Notes under the pieces: model-generated
Database searches by the model: none
What the model was told of the DNA's origin: nothing
Seen by the model: only the letters and a program-made list of their open reading frames with translations
Part shown: positions 1 through 7,369 of the stretch, one piece after another
Layout of the letters: the number at the start of each line of letters is the position of its first letter
How positions within the stretch are numbered: position 1 is the stretch's first letter
Virus record (IMG/VR): IMGVR_UViG_3300020172_001015
Location: 1 to 32,739 of that record
Length of the DNA: 32,739 bases
Source of the DNA: a virus
Reading direction: 5' to 3' (one strand)
Position numbers and translations under genes: made by a program

Positions 1-1
1 T

Positions 2-2215
2 AAAGATTATTTAAAAAAATTAAGCTCACTAGGGTATAGTATTATACCCTGTGATGAAACTAAAAAGCCAATAGGTAAATGGAAAGATTATCAAAAATCT
101 AATCGTACAAGTGATGAGATAGAGTTGTTAAACTGCCCTAAATACGGACTTGTAACAGGTTTTAATGATTTAGAGGTTATAGATATTGATCTTAAAGTTT
201 TAAGTACTGTAAGCGAAAAAAAACAATGGTGGGATGAATACCTTGCATTTCTTTGTGATAACATTGTTGATTTTATGGATAAGGTTGTTATATCAAGAAC
301 CCAAAGTGGAGGCTATCACATTCTTTACAAGTCCAAAACTATTGTTGGAAATACAAAGATAGCAAAGCTTGAAGGTATGACAGAGGCAATAATTGAAACA
401 AGGGGTACAGGTGGTTTTGTAGTTATTTATGATAACTTTCTAACTGAAAAAGAATATCATCAAATAGATTATATTACTGAAGAGGAAAGGGAAATAATAT
501 GGTCAATATCAAAAACTTATAATTATGAAAGTCCTGAAACATTAGAGTTACCTAAAAAGTCAGAGTACATTGTAGAAAATGAGATTACACCATGGGAGGA
601 CTATAATAATAAACATTCAGTATTTGACATTATTGACGATGAATTTACTATTGTTAGGAATACTCAAAATTCTTATGTAATCAAAAGACATGGAGCAACA
701 AGCCCCCATTCAGGCTATGTGTTTAAAAATACAGGATGCTTATTTCTATTTACAACAGGGACACAATACCCAAATGAAAAATTATTAAGTCCATTTAACT
801 TATATACTATCAGATACCATAATGGAGATTATACAGCTTCAGCAAGTGAAATCTATAAAAAAGGTTATGGAAGTAGAGTAGTAAAAGAAGTTGAATCTAT
901 ACGCAAAGAAGTTGTATTGAATCAAGAAGACTTAACTTTTCCTTTGGACATCTACCCTGACAACATTAAAAACTATTTGTTAGAATGTAACAGAACATTA
1001 AACAGTTCAATTGATTACATGGGTTGCGCTTTCATGTGGGTACTTTCTGTAATTATCGGTAACTCAATAAAGGTACAAGTAAAAACAGGTTGGATTGAAT
1101 CTGTTAATATGTGGTTAGCTTTGGTTGGTAAACCCGGTGTCGGTAAAACTCCAAACATTGAAAACGTAATTTTTCCATTACACAAAGCAAATAGTAATGA
1201 GATAAAGAGCTACATTAAAAAAATGACTGCATTTGAGAAATACCAAGAGTTAGATAAAAAAGAAAAGGAACGTGTTGAAGAACAAAAAGAACCTAAAAAA
1301 ACTCAGTTTATTGCAAATGACATTACACTTGAAGCCCTTATTGATTTACATTCAGAGAATAAAAATTCTATTGGTGTGTTCAAAGATGAGTTGTCAGGAT
1401 GGTTAAAAGACATGAATAAATACAGGGCTGGATCAGATTTAGAGTTTTGGTTGTCTACATGGTCAAACAAGGGGGTTTCATTGAATAGGAGGACATCAAA
1501 AAACGCTTTTATAGAAAGTCCAATCATTCCTGTTTTGGGAGGTATACAGCCGGGGATTTTAAATGGTTTTTTTAGTACTGAAAACAAAGACAACGGTTTT
1601 GTAGATAGGATGCTAACATGCTACCCTGATGTAAAGATTGAAGAGTTTAGTGATGCTGAAATGGATGAACAAGTACATGAATGGTATAATAGTTATATTT
1701 TAAACTTTTACGATAAGATAAAAAAAGATTATGTATTAAAAGATACTGAAGATGAAATTGTATCACACGTTGCATTATTAAGTCCTGAAGCGAAAACGGA
1801 ATACATAAGAATAGATAAAGAAATAACAGCAATTCAAAATTCTGATATTGAAAACGAATACATGAAAAGTATGTTACCGAAACAAAAATCGTATATCCCA
1901 CGATTTGCATTAATGTTAAATGTTTTATACGCACATGAAGGAAAATCAAATAGCATGTTTATTATATCAAAGGAATCAATGTTAGCTGCTGAAAAATTAA
2001 GCAAATATTTTATTAACATGGCTAAAAAGATTAAAATTGATAGTGTTGAAGTAGGAGAATTAAAACAAGTTATAAGCAATAACAAAACTAAATCTAAAAA
2101 AGAACAAGTTATTGAAGCTTACAAATTGAATCCTGATTTCAATAAAAAAGAATTAGCTGAATTATTAGGTATGAGTAGGCAAAGTATTTACAACGCACTA
2201 AACGAAATAAAATAA
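2..2215 (+). CDS. Primase-polymerase / DUF3987 helicase fusion (5' end missing)
   Basis: Replication protein that probably primes and unwinds phage DNA. The frame is open from base 2, so the true start lies outside the window; the TTG at 125 is not the start because the upstream codons read as a typical prim-pol N-terminus (GYSIIPCDETKKPIGKW). 737 residues are visible. The N-terminal part fits the bifunctional primase/polymerase family: GLVTG, then VIDIDLK near residues 59-65 (the two metal-binding Asp), SGGYHILYK with the catalytic His, and RGTGGFVVI. The middle fits DUF3987: a Walker A GKPGVGKTP near residue 375 and a Walker B-like GVFKDELSGW. The last 25 residues form a helix-turn-helix (KKELAELLGMSRQSIYNALN), probably for DNA binding. 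Its stop overlaps the next start by one base (TAATG), so the two are translationally coupled. Domain calls are from motifs. Confidence 0.88.
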   Translation, partial: KDYLKKLSSLGYSIIPCDETKKPIGKWKDYQKSNRTSDEIELLNCPKYGLVTGFNDLEVIDIDLKVLSTVSEKKQWWDEYLAFLCDNIVDFMDKVVISRTQSGGYHILYKSKTIVGNTKIAKLEGMTEAIIETRGTGGFVVIYDNFLTEKEYHQIDYITEEEREIIWSISKTYNYESPETLELPKKSEYIVENEITPWEDYNNKHSVFDIIDDEFTIVRNTQNSYVIKRHGATSPHSGYVFKNTGCLFLFTTGTQYPNEKLLSPFNLYTIRYHNGDYTASASEIYKKGYGSRVVKEVESIRKEVVLNQEDLTFPLDIYPDNIKNYLLECNRTLNSSIDYMGCAFMWVLSVIIGNSIKVQVKTGWIESVNMWLALVGKPGVGKTPNIENVIFPLHKANSNEIKSYIKKMTAFEKYQELDKKEKERVEEQKEPKKTQFIANDITLEALIDLHSENKNSIGVFKDELSGWLKDMNKYRAGSDLEFWLSTWSNKGVSLNRRTSKNAFIESPIIPVLGGIQPGILNGFFSTENKDNGFVDRMLTCYPDVKIEEFSDAEMDEQVHEWYNSYILNFYDKIKKDYVLKDTEDEIVSHVALLSPEAKTEYIRIDKEITAIQNSDIENEYMKSMLPKQKSYIPRFALMLNVLYAHEGKSNSMFIISKESMLAAEKLSKYFINMAKKIKIDSVEVGELKQVISNNKTKSKKEQVIEAYKLNPDFNKKELAELLGMSRQSIYNALNEIK

Positions 2216-3426
2216 TGAAAACACTTAGAGATTATCAAGTTGACCTATCTAAAAAAGCGGTCGATATACTTAAAGAAAAGAAAATAGTTTACCTTCAGTT
2301 CAGCGTACGTGTTGGAAAAACAGCAACAGCACTTGAAACATGTAGACTATACGGCGCTAAAAAAGTGCTATTCTTAACAAAGAAAAAAGCTATTGGGTCG
2401 ATTGAAAGTGACTACAAAGATTTTGGTTTTACATTCGATTTAACGGTAATAAACAATGAGTCGTTACAAAAGGTAACAGACAATGATTTTGACATCGTTA
2501 TACAAGACGAAGCGCATTCTATGGGTGCGTTTCCAAAGCCAAGTAATAGAACAAAAGATTTTAAGTTACGGTTTTCACGTGTGCCAATGATATTACTTTC
2601 GGGTACACCTTCAGCAGAATCGTACTCGCAATGGTATCACCAATTTTGGCTTAGTGCATACAACCCATTTGCACAATATAAAAACTTTTACCAATGGTCA
2701 AAGACTTTCGTAAATGTTAAGCAAAGGCAGTTAGGACATGGATTGATTAACGACTACTCAGATGCAAAGATTGATTTAATAGATGCGGTTATACAACCTT
2801 ACATTTTAAAATTCACTCAAGAAGAATCAGGGTTTGAATCAAAGGTTAATGAGCATGTGATTTATTATCCTACTCTATGCCGTAACTTAATTGAACGATT
2901 GGAGAAAGACTTAATCATTGAAGGTAAAGAGAACGTTATATTAGCAGATACGCCGGTTAAGCTACTTCAAAAGGTACACCAATTGGAGTCTGGCACAATT
3001 AAGTTTGAATGTGGTAAATCAATGATATTAAACACACGTAAAGCTGAATTTATTAGAGATTACTTTGAAGGTAAAAAACTTGCAATACTTTACTACTTTG
3101 TAGAGGAATTTGAACTATTGAAACTTATATTCCCTAACTTTACAACAGACTTAGACGAATTTAATAGAACCGACAAACATTACATTGGCCAATGTTATTC
3201 AACAGCGATGGGCGTAAATCTTAGTGCTGCTTCATGTTTGGTTTTTTATTCAATAGGATATAGTGGCAGTATGTTCATCCAAGCTCGCGACCGCATGACA
3301 ATTAAAGGTAGAAAATCAAACGATGTTTATTTTGTATTTGGTAAAGATTCTTTATTAGAACGAATTTACAAAACGGTATCTAAAAAGAAAAATTTTACAT
3401 TAAAGATGTACGAGAAAGGAAAGTAA
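2215..3426 (+). CDS. Superfamily 2 DEAD/DEAH-box helicase
   Basis: ATP-dependent DNA helicase or translocase of the phage replication module. In order: a Walker A with an unusual front half (FSVRVGKTATALE, residues about 28-40), motif II as IQDEAHSMG (DEAH) near residue 97, motif III as LLSGTPSAES near residue 127, and motif VI-like QARDRMTIKGRK near residue 357. The RecA2 half is short but closes with the expected arginine-rich motif. At 403 residues it matches compact phage SNF2-like helicases. The start overlaps the stop of the primase-helicase, so the two are likely co-translated. The last codons carry the upstream half of the promoter for the non-coding element that follows. Confidence 0.85.
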   Translation: MKTLRDYQVDLSKKAVDILKEKKIVYLQFSVRVGKTATALETCRLYGAKKVLFLTKKKAIGSIESDYKDFGFTFDLTVINNESLQKVTDNDFDIVIQDEAHSMGAFPKPSNRTKDFKLRFSRVPMILLSGTPSAESYSQWYHQFWLSAYNPFAQYKNFYQWSKTFVNVKQRQLGHGLINDYSDAKIDLIDAVIQPYILKFTQEESGFESKVNEHVIYYPTLCRNLIERLEKDLIIEGKENVILADTPVKLLQKVHQLESGTIKFECGKSMILNTRKAEFIRDYFEGKKLAILYYFVEEFELLKLIFPNFTTDLDEFNRTDKHYIGQCYSTAMGVNLSAASCLVFYSIGYSGSMFIQARDRMTIKGRKSNDVYFVFGKDSLLERIYKTVSKKKNFTLKMYEKGK

Positions 3427-3438
3427 TTTGTATCTTTA
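3406..3438 (+). promoter_or_regulatory. Bacteroidota-type promoter for leader element A
   Basis: TATCTTTA at 3431-3438 matches TAnnTTTG except for the last base, with an ATG/TG at 3406-3408 about 22 nt upstream as a weak -33 box. The expected start, a few bases downstream, falls at the first base of the 5' hairpin of element A (3442). It lies at the end of the helicase gene, which constrains the -33 half. The same 8-mer occurs at 29417-29424. Confidence 0.5.
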
Positions 3439-3441
3439 CCA

Positions 3442-3521
3442 TGTAGGGTGGTAGCTACAATAAGAAATTTTTAAATCCCTCAAGTTGACGTGACTACCAC
3501 CACTGATACTTGAGGTTTTTT
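3442..3521 (+). ncRNA. Kissing-loop terminator RNA, element A
   Basis: Non-coding stretch that folds by exact base pairing. Hairpin P0: TGTAG (3442-3446) with CTACA (3455-3459), enclosing the 8-nt loop GGTGGTAG (3447-3454). Hairpin P2: CCTCAAGT (3478-3485) with ACTTGAGG (3508-3515), followed by six T (3516-3521), i.e. an intrinsic terminator with an unusually large 22-nt loop. Inside that loop CTACCACC (3494-3501) is the exact complement of the whole P0 loop. The two hairpins can therefore kiss over 8 bp, forming an interleaved pseudoknot. The HNH gene starts 5 nt after the T-run, so the element is either a short RNA or a leader that blocks transcription and the translation start. I do not recognise a named RNA family. 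Element B (31909-31998) has the same plan. Confidence 0.7.
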
Positions 3522-3526
3522 ATTTT

Positions 3527-4012
3527 ATGGAAGTTTGGAAAGATGTTATTGGGTACGAGGGATTGTATCAAGTGAGTAATTTAGGTAATGTTAAAACATG
3601 TAAAGAAAAAATTTTAAAGAAAAGTTTTACTATTGACTTTTATCATAGAGTAAATTTATTAAATGGAAGTGAAAATAAAAGTAAAAACTTTAGAATACAT
3701 AGATTAGTAGCTATGGCTTTTATAGAAAATTTAGAAAACAAAGAAACAGTTAATCATATAGATGGTAATAAACAAAATAATAATGTAGAAAATCTTGAAT
3801 GGGCTACAAGAAAAGAACAAACTCAACACGCATTAAGAACAGGGCTTTTTAAACCTCCTAAATGTATAGAAGTAATAGACATTAAAACAAAAAAAATATA
3901 TAAAAACGCAAAAGAAATTAGCATATTATTTAATATTAATATATCAACATTAAGAGCAAAGTTAAACGGAACAAGAAAAAATAATACTAATTATGAGTAC
4001 GTTAGAAAGTAA
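3527..4012 (+). CDS. HNH homing-type endonuclease (NUMOD4-HNH-NUMOD1)
   Basis: Probable free-standing homing endonuclease that nicks or cuts DNA to spread its own gene. The N-terminus EVWKDVIGYEGLYQVSNLG is a classic NUMOD4 domain. Residues about 60-105 carry the HNH core (HRLVAMAFI, then VNHIDGNKQNNNVENLEW, then a closing His in QTQHALRTG). The C-terminal 50 residues (CIEVIDIKTKKIYKNAKEIS) look like NUMOD1, a DNA-binding repeat. It begins 5 nt behind the T-run of element A and its 3' end overlaps the VRR-NUC start by 20 nt, so it looks wedged between an older leader and the nuclease gene. No separate promoter is visible. Very A-rich codon use fits a recent arrival. Confidence 0.9.
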   Translation: MEVWKDVIGYEGLYQVSNLGNVKTCKEKILKKSFTIDFYHRVNLLNGSENKSKNFRIHRLVAMAFIENLENKETVNHIDGNKQNNNVENLEWATRKEQTQHALRTGLFKPPKCIEVIDIKTKKIYKNAKEISILFNINISTLRAKLNGTRKNNTNYEYVRK

Positions 4013-4265
4013 GATACAAGCTTCATGTTTGAAGTATGCGAAATCAAAAGGTTGGTACGTGTTAAAAGTAATAAAGTGCAATGTAAATGGATTTCCTGAC
4101 TCAGTTATTTTTAAAGACGGCAAAACAATTTTTGTAGAGTTTAAATCGTTGATAGGCAAACAATCAAAGCTTCAAAAGTACCAACAAAAACAACTTGAGG
4201 CGCAAGGTTTCAAATATTATTTGATAAATAATTTAAAAAACTTTCAAGAAATAGTTGCAGATTAA
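3993..4265 (+). CDS. VRR-NUC domain nuclease
   Basis: Small PD-(D/E)xK nuclease of the VRR-NUC type, 90 residues, the usual length for stand-alone phage members. Visible motifs: an N-terminal Glu in LESKIQ, the catalytic block GFPDSVIF followed by IFVEFKSLIG (D...E-x-K), and a Q-rich helix (KLQKYQQKQLEAQGFKYY) typical of the fold. Such phage proteins often process branched DNA or junctions, beside helicase and recombination genes as here. The start lies inside the HNH gene in another frame. Its 3' end carries the TTG box of the promoter for the next gene. Confidence 0.82.
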   Translation: MSTLESKIQASCLKYAKSKGWYVLKVIKCNVNGFPDSVIFKDGKTIFVEFKSLIGKQSKLQKYQQKQLEAQGFKYYLINNLKNFQEIVAD

Positions 4266-4284
4266 TTATTAATGATTATATTTG
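4255..4284 (+). promoter_or_regulatory. Bacteroidota-type promoter for the 62-aa protein
   Basis: TTG at 4255-4257, 19 nt spacer, then TATATTTG at 4277-4284: a full match to the TTG-N19-TAnnTTTG consensus known for Bacteroidota sigma factors. It sits about 25 bp ahead of the start at 4310 and probably also drives the recombination genes behind it. Confidence 0.72.
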
Positions 4285-4309
4285 TAATGTAATCAAAACA
4301 AAACACACA

Positions 4310-4498
4310 ATGGAAGCAGTTAAATTTTTAAAAGTAGGTAATGAATCGATAGGGTTCAATTTAGGTGGAAAATGCAATGTATACGTTGCAGTTTTAGGTA
4401 ACAAATTTGGTTACTTGCCAAATGAGGATAAACCTTATATGCCGATAGGTGGAAGAAAAACTTTGAAAATGGTTGTTAATCTTTTAATCTTTAAATAA
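4310..4498 (+). CDS. Small conserved protein, copy 1 of a duplicated pair
   Basis: 62 residues, function unknown. Predicted beta-rich, with no membrane segment. The C-terminal half carries KFGYLPNEDKPYMPIGG, identical in the paralogue at 29533-29718. Over those 17 codons the two genes differ at nine third positions with no amino-acid change, so the protein sequence is under selection. It follows its own near-consensus promoter, which suggests early or strong expression. Position at the head of the ERF/Gp157 block is compatible with a regulatory or host-takeover role, but that is inference. Confidence 0.78.
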   Translation: MEAVKFLKVGNESIGFNLGGKCNVYVAVLGNKFGYLPNEDKPYMPIGGRKTLKMVVNLLIFK

Positions 4499-4499
4499 A

Positions 4500-4712
4500 A
4501 TGAAAACCAAACAAAGAAAGTTAAATTGGATACTTAGAAAGGTAGACGTTAACAAGTTATTATCCGCCGATTTCTCAGTGAGTGGAATCACAGTAGGAGC
4601 AAGAAAGGAAGATGTTTCAATCGATGACCTAAAAATGAATTGGGACTCAATCGACTTCAAAGGTACAATAGTAGTATTAACAAAAGGAAATTTTAAACTT
4701 GTTTTAGTATGA
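4500..4712 (+). CDS. Hypothetical protein, 70 aa
   Basis: Unrecognised. Basic N-terminus (KTKQRKLNWILRKVDVNKLL), then a mixed strand/helix stretch with the acidic segment KEDVSIDDLKMNWDSIDFKG, and a hydrophobic beta end. It starts one base after the preceding stop and overlaps the ERF gene by four bases (ATGA), so it belongs to the same operon and is probably translationally coupled to recombination functions. No cysteine cluster or signal peptide. Confidence 0.6.
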   Translation: MKTKQRKLNWILRKVDVNKLLSADFSVSGITVGARKEDVSIDDLKMNWDSIDFKGTIVVLTKGNFKLVLV

Positions 4713-5212
4713 AGAATTTATACAAAGCGTTGGCAAACTTCCAACAGGAAGTGCCAACAATACACAAAGGCACTCAAGGTTTTGGCTACTCATATGCAGA
4801 CCTTACAGCGATATACAAAGTCATTAATCCATTAATGAAAAAGAACGGGTTAGGCTTTACGCAATTGCTTCAAGAAAATCAAATGGTTACTATCATATTT
4901 CACGTTGAAAGCGGTGAGTCAATTGAAAGTAAAACAGATATTCCAATGAACGTACAACTCAAAGGTATGAACGACTTTCAGGTTATGGGTAGTGCGATAA
5001 CTTACTTTAGAAGATACTGTCTTTCATCTATGTTAGGACTTGTTACCGATAAAGATATCGATGCAAGTGGTGAACAAACAGGCAAACGTAAAGAAACAAT
5101 TTCAGACGATCGCTTAGCTGCTGCACTTGAGAAGATTAGAAAGGGCGAGTACACAATGGAAAAGTTAAAAGAGAAGTTTGAATTAACTACCCAGCAATTA
5201 GAGTTATGTTAG
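4709..5212 (+). CDS. erf: ERF-family single-strand annealing recombinase
   Basis: Single-strand DNA annealing protein for phage recombination and repair. The first 115 residues match the ERF family: LYKALANFQQEVPTIHKGTQ, FGYSYADLTAIYKVINPLMK, GLGFTQLLQENQMVTIIFH, then MGSAITYFRRYCLSSMLGL near residue 92. The C-terminus (TISDDRLAAALEKIRKGEYT) is a charged tail that may contact partner proteins. Length (167 aa) is short for ERF but common in Bacteroidota phages. It overlaps the Gp157-like gene by 7 nt, a pairing often seen in phage recombination modules. Confidence 0.88.
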   Translation: MKNLYKALANFQQEVPTIHKGTQGFGYSYADLTAIYKVINPLMKKNGLGFTQLLQENQMVTIIFHVESGESIESKTDIPMNVQLKGMNDFQVMGSAITYFRRYCLSSMLGLVTDKDIDASGEQTGKRKETISDDRLAAALEKIRKGEYTMEKLKEKFELTTQQLELC

Positions 5213-5700
5213 AAAAATCATTATACAAAATAAATACCGACTACTTAGAGCTTATTAGCCAAGTAGAACAAGCAGAAGGCGTTTTGACTACTGAGTTAGA
5301 AGATGCTTTGATGATTAACAAATCAGAGCTACAAGTAAAATCTATTGCTTATGTTGAAGTTATCAAGCAAAGAGAAAGCCTTAACGATAGAATAGATGAA
5401 GAAATAAAGCGATTACAAGCGATTAAAAAGAATAACGATACATTGGTATCAAGACTTAAAACAAACTTGTTACAAGCAGTTTCTTTATTTGGCAATTATG
5501 AAGCTGGATTCCTTAAAATAGGAACAAGAAAATCAAAGCAAGTAGTTGTTGAATATGATGTGAACGATTTGCCAAAGCAGTATAAGAGTGTAAAGGTTAC
5601 AGAAACAGCAGACAAGGTAGCAATTAAAAAAGCCTTAGAAAGTGGTGAAACAGTGTACGGTTGTCGATTAGTAGAAAACATAAACTTAACAATAAAATGA
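5206..5700 (+). CDS. Gp157-family protein
   Basis: Resembles the Siphovirus Gp157 family of phage proteins found beside recombinases and SSBs; some members are linked to phage resistance in streptococci. The first 90 residues are a long coiled coil (TELEDALMINKSELQVKSIA, ESLNDRIDEEIKRLQAIKKN). Then comes the family hallmark LGTRK-like GFLKIGTRKSKQVVVEYDV, followed by LPKQYKSVKVTETADKVAIK and KALESGETVYGCRLVENINL, equivalent to the usual IPxxY/DKxxIK/K-ALKxGExVxGxxL pattern. Length is normal. The stop shares bases with the start of the next micro-ORF (ATGA). Confidence 0.8.
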   Translation: MLEKSLYKINTDYLELISQVEQAEGVLTTELEDALMINKSELQVKSIAYVEVIKQRESLNDRIDEEIKRLQAIKKNNDTLVSRLKTNLLQAVSLFGNYEAGFLKIGTRKSKQVVVEYDVNDLPKQYKSVKVTETADKVAIKKALESGETVYGCRLVENINLTIK

Positions 5701-5780
5701 ACGATTTATATTATGAATCCACTTATGAGATTCAGCAATTAAATAATGATGAATTAGAGTTGTATTTGAAAACAGTATGA
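5697..5780 (+). CDS. Micro-ORF, 27 aa
   Basis: Acidic peptide MNDLYYESTYEIQQLNNDEL followed by ELYLKTV. It has an ATGA overlap with the Gp157-like gene on one side and with the next ORF on the other, the same coupling used throughout this operon; that is the only reason to believe it is translated. No function can be proposed. Confidence 0.4.
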   Translation: MNDLYYESTYEIQQLNNDELELYLKTV

Positions 5781-5929
5781 AAAAATCAATAGTTAACTTC
5801 GAAGACATACCAATAGACATTATTCGTATGCGACTAAAGTATCAGAAGAAAAAGTACAGTGTAACCGAATGCGTCAAAGAGGCGTTCAGAATAGCTAATC
5901 AAAAAATAAAAGAAGATGAAAGTAAATGA
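5777..5929 (+). CDS. Hypothetical protein, 50 aa
   Basis: Small basic protein (MKKSIVNFEDIPIDIIRMRL, then KYQKKKYSVTECVKEAFRIA). The KYSVTECVKEAF segment resembles a ribbon-helix or short helical DNA-binding element, but the match is weak. ATGA overlap upstream and a 14-nt overlap with the next gene make it part of the operon. Confidence 0.5.
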   Translation: MKKSIVNFEDIPIDIIRMRLKYQKKKYSVTECVKEAFRIANQKIKEDESK

Positions 5930-6314
5930 TTTAAGAATAGGGAATCTTTTGTTATTTGAAAATGAAACACAAGAAGTGTCTTCTATTCATTCAGATAACA
6001 CTATAAGATTAAAGAAAACCAAAGATGACAAATGCCATGGTTGTTATCATGTTGATACAGTAACAATTGAACCCATTACAATTACAGAAAAATGGTTGTT
6101 AAAGTTTGGTTTTTATTACCAATCGTCTGATAAAAACTATGTTGTGAAATCTAAACAAGAAAATAATAACTCTATTAAAAAAATAGATGGGGACTGGTGT
6201 TATAACAATGATTATTCAGATGCTTCGTGTTATTTTGTAAGAGAACTTAAATACGTTCACGAATTGCAAAACTTGTATTACGCTTTAAATGAGGAAGAAT
6301 TAACAATAAAATAA
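5916..6314 (+). CDS. Conserved Bacteroidota phage protein (RIGNL...TEKWLLKFGF)
   Basis: 132 residues, function unknown, but of a type frequent in Bacteroidota phages and prophages. Hallmarks: the start LRIGNLLLFENETQEVSSIH, the middle IEPITITEKWLLKFGF, and the end YVHELQNLYYALNEEEL. The N-terminal half is probably a small beta barrel and the end helical. It lies among recombination and DNA-binding genes, overlapping the preceding ORF by 14 nt. The start has an A-rich upstream region (AAAGAAG) as for other genes here. Confidence 0.75.
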   Translation: MKVNDLRIGNLLLFENETQEVSSIHSDNTIRLKKTKDDKCHGCYHVDTVTIEPITITEKWLLKFGFYYQSSDKNYVVKSKQENNNSIKKIDGDWCYNNDYSDASCYFVRELKYVHELQNLYYALNEEELTIK

Positions 6315-6320
6315 AAGAAG

Positions 6321-6617
6321 ATGAAAAACGAAATGAAATTTTCAGGAACGATCACAAATGTATTGGAAGTGATTGAAGTAGGTGCAAACAAGAAAATCGA
6401 GTTTGTAGTAAAAGAAAACAATGGACAATATCCTCAAAGTGTGAAATTCAGTATCTTTGGTACTGAGAAAGTAGATAAGTTCTTGCAGTATAACAAGGTA
6501 GACCAAGAAGTTGAAGTACATTTTAACTTTAAAACGACCGAGTGGCAAGGGAAGTATTTCACGAATAACGAAGCGTGGAGAGTGAGCAAAGTACAAACAG
6601 AAGAAACACCGTTTTAA
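6321..6617 (+). CDS. DUF3127 SSB-like OB-fold protein
   Basis: Probable single-stranded-DNA-binding protein of the replication/recombination module. The order FSGTITNVLEVIEVGANKKI, KIEFVVKENNGQYPQSVKFS, then VEVHFNFKTTEWQGKYFTNN and EAWRVSKV matches DUF3127, an OB-fold family. The last residues (TEETPF) resemble the acidic, phenylalanine-ended tail that bacterial SSBs use to recruit partners. At 98 residues it is of normal length. It sits between a conserved hypothetical and a helical small protein, a few bases apart. It is the best SSB candidate in the window. Confidence 0.82.
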   Translation: MKNEMKFSGTITNVLEVIEVGANKKIEFVVKENNGQYPQSVKFSIFGTEKVDKFLQYNKVDQEVEVHFNFKTTEWQGKYFTNNEAWRVSKVQTEETPF

Positions 6618-6618
6618 C

Positions 6619-6927
6619 ATGAAAAAGAAAGTTACCAGCCTCAGCGATTTGACTGAGGCTAAACGCCAGCAGGCGATAGAATACTACCAACACGTAGCAC
6701 GTGCAATGATGCTTTGTCAATCTGCTTTGCACTCCTTAGATGATGTATCGGATAATATGTTTCACAAGCACGAAATCAAGAGAACTATCAACACGTTCAT
6801 GAATGGAGTTGAAAGGTTTGCTAATACTTTTGTAGAAAATAACAACGAAACAATGGCACAGACTTACTCGAACATTATTAAGCAGATTGATGAATTTAAA
6901 GAAAACATTAAAGTTCAGATACAATGA
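6619..6927 (+). CDS. Hypothetical helical protein, 102 aa
   Basis: Unrecognised. Almost entirely helical, starting with KKKVTSLSDLTEAKRQQAIE, followed by amphipathic helices rich in His, Asn and Met. No membrane segment. It begins two bases after the SSB-like gene stop and ends in an ATGA overlap with the next ORF. Co-expression with the SSB-like protein suggests a replication accessory role, but nothing in the sequence proves it. Confidence 0.65.
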   Translation: MKKKVTSLSDLTEAKRQQAIEYYQHVARAMMLCQSALHSLDDVSDNMFHKHEIKRTINTFMNGVERFANTFVENNNETMAQTYSNIIKQIDEFKENIKVQIQ

Positions 6928-7079
6928 TTTCAAGAAACAACAAGAACCGTAACCGATGGATGATCGCGATAGCATTCGACATTGATAGGTGGAAGCGTAG
7001 AGAGAACAGAGTAGGGGTTAAGAATTTAGGTAGAATGATTAGAAAAGCATTAAACAATAAAGAAGATGACAACAATTGA
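6924..7079 (+). CDS. Hypothetical basic protein, 51 aa
   Basis: Strongly basic, with an Arg/Asn-rich start (MISRNNKNRNRWMIAIAFDI) and a central DIDRWKRRENRVGVKNLGRM. The start overlaps the previous stop (ATGA) and the end overlaps the next ORF by 14 nt, which supports translation. Could bind nucleic acid; no family recognised. Confidence 0.5.
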   Translation: MISRNNKNRNRWMIAIAFDIDRWKRRENRVGVKNLGRMIRKALNNKEDDNN

Positions 7080-7242
7080 AGAACAAATTACAGAATTAAA
7101 AGCATTATTAACAGGCGATTTATTTCAAGACGGGGATTTGATGCAAAAGATATATGAGTTGAAAAAACAACTTAATCCCGAAATAGAAACCAATCCCGAA
7201 GCGGATGAAGATGAGGACGGATGCTTATTTTGTGGTTCATAA
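7066..7242 (+). CDS. Hypothetical protein with C-terminal CLFCGS, 58 aa
   Basis: Starts MTTIEEQITELKALLTGDLF, a short coiled coil, followed by an acidic linker (EADEDEDG) and a terminal CLFCGS with a CxxC pair. The pair could hold a metal or be redox-active, possibly in a dimer. It overlaps the preceding ORF by 14 nt. Too short for a firm assignment. Confidence 0.5.
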   Translation: MTTIEEQITELKALLTGDLFQDGDLMQKIYELKKQLNPEIETNPEADEDEDGCLFCGS

Positions 7243-7252
7243 TCAGCAAGTT

Positions 7253-7369
7253 ATGTGTGAAATAACATCAGTATTTTATATGGATTGCTATGGTTTCAAT
7301 TCAATAGACAAAAAAATAATACATGAAGTTAAAATGAAAATAAATAATTACAAAAGTATTTTTATATGA
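7253..7369 (+). CDS. Micro-ORF, 38 aa, coupled to thyX
   Basis: MCEITSVFYMDCYGFNSIDK followed by a basic tail. It ends in an ATGA overlap with thyX, the coupling used in this operon, which is the main support. No function seen; it may serve only to bring ribosomes to thyX. Confidence 0.4.
   Translation: MCEITSVFYMDCYGFNSIDKKIIHEVKMKINNYKSIFI

Noticed and set aside
125-127. TTG at 125 as start of the primase gene
   Set aside because: The frame is open to the window edge and the upstream codons read as the usual prim-pol N-terminus.
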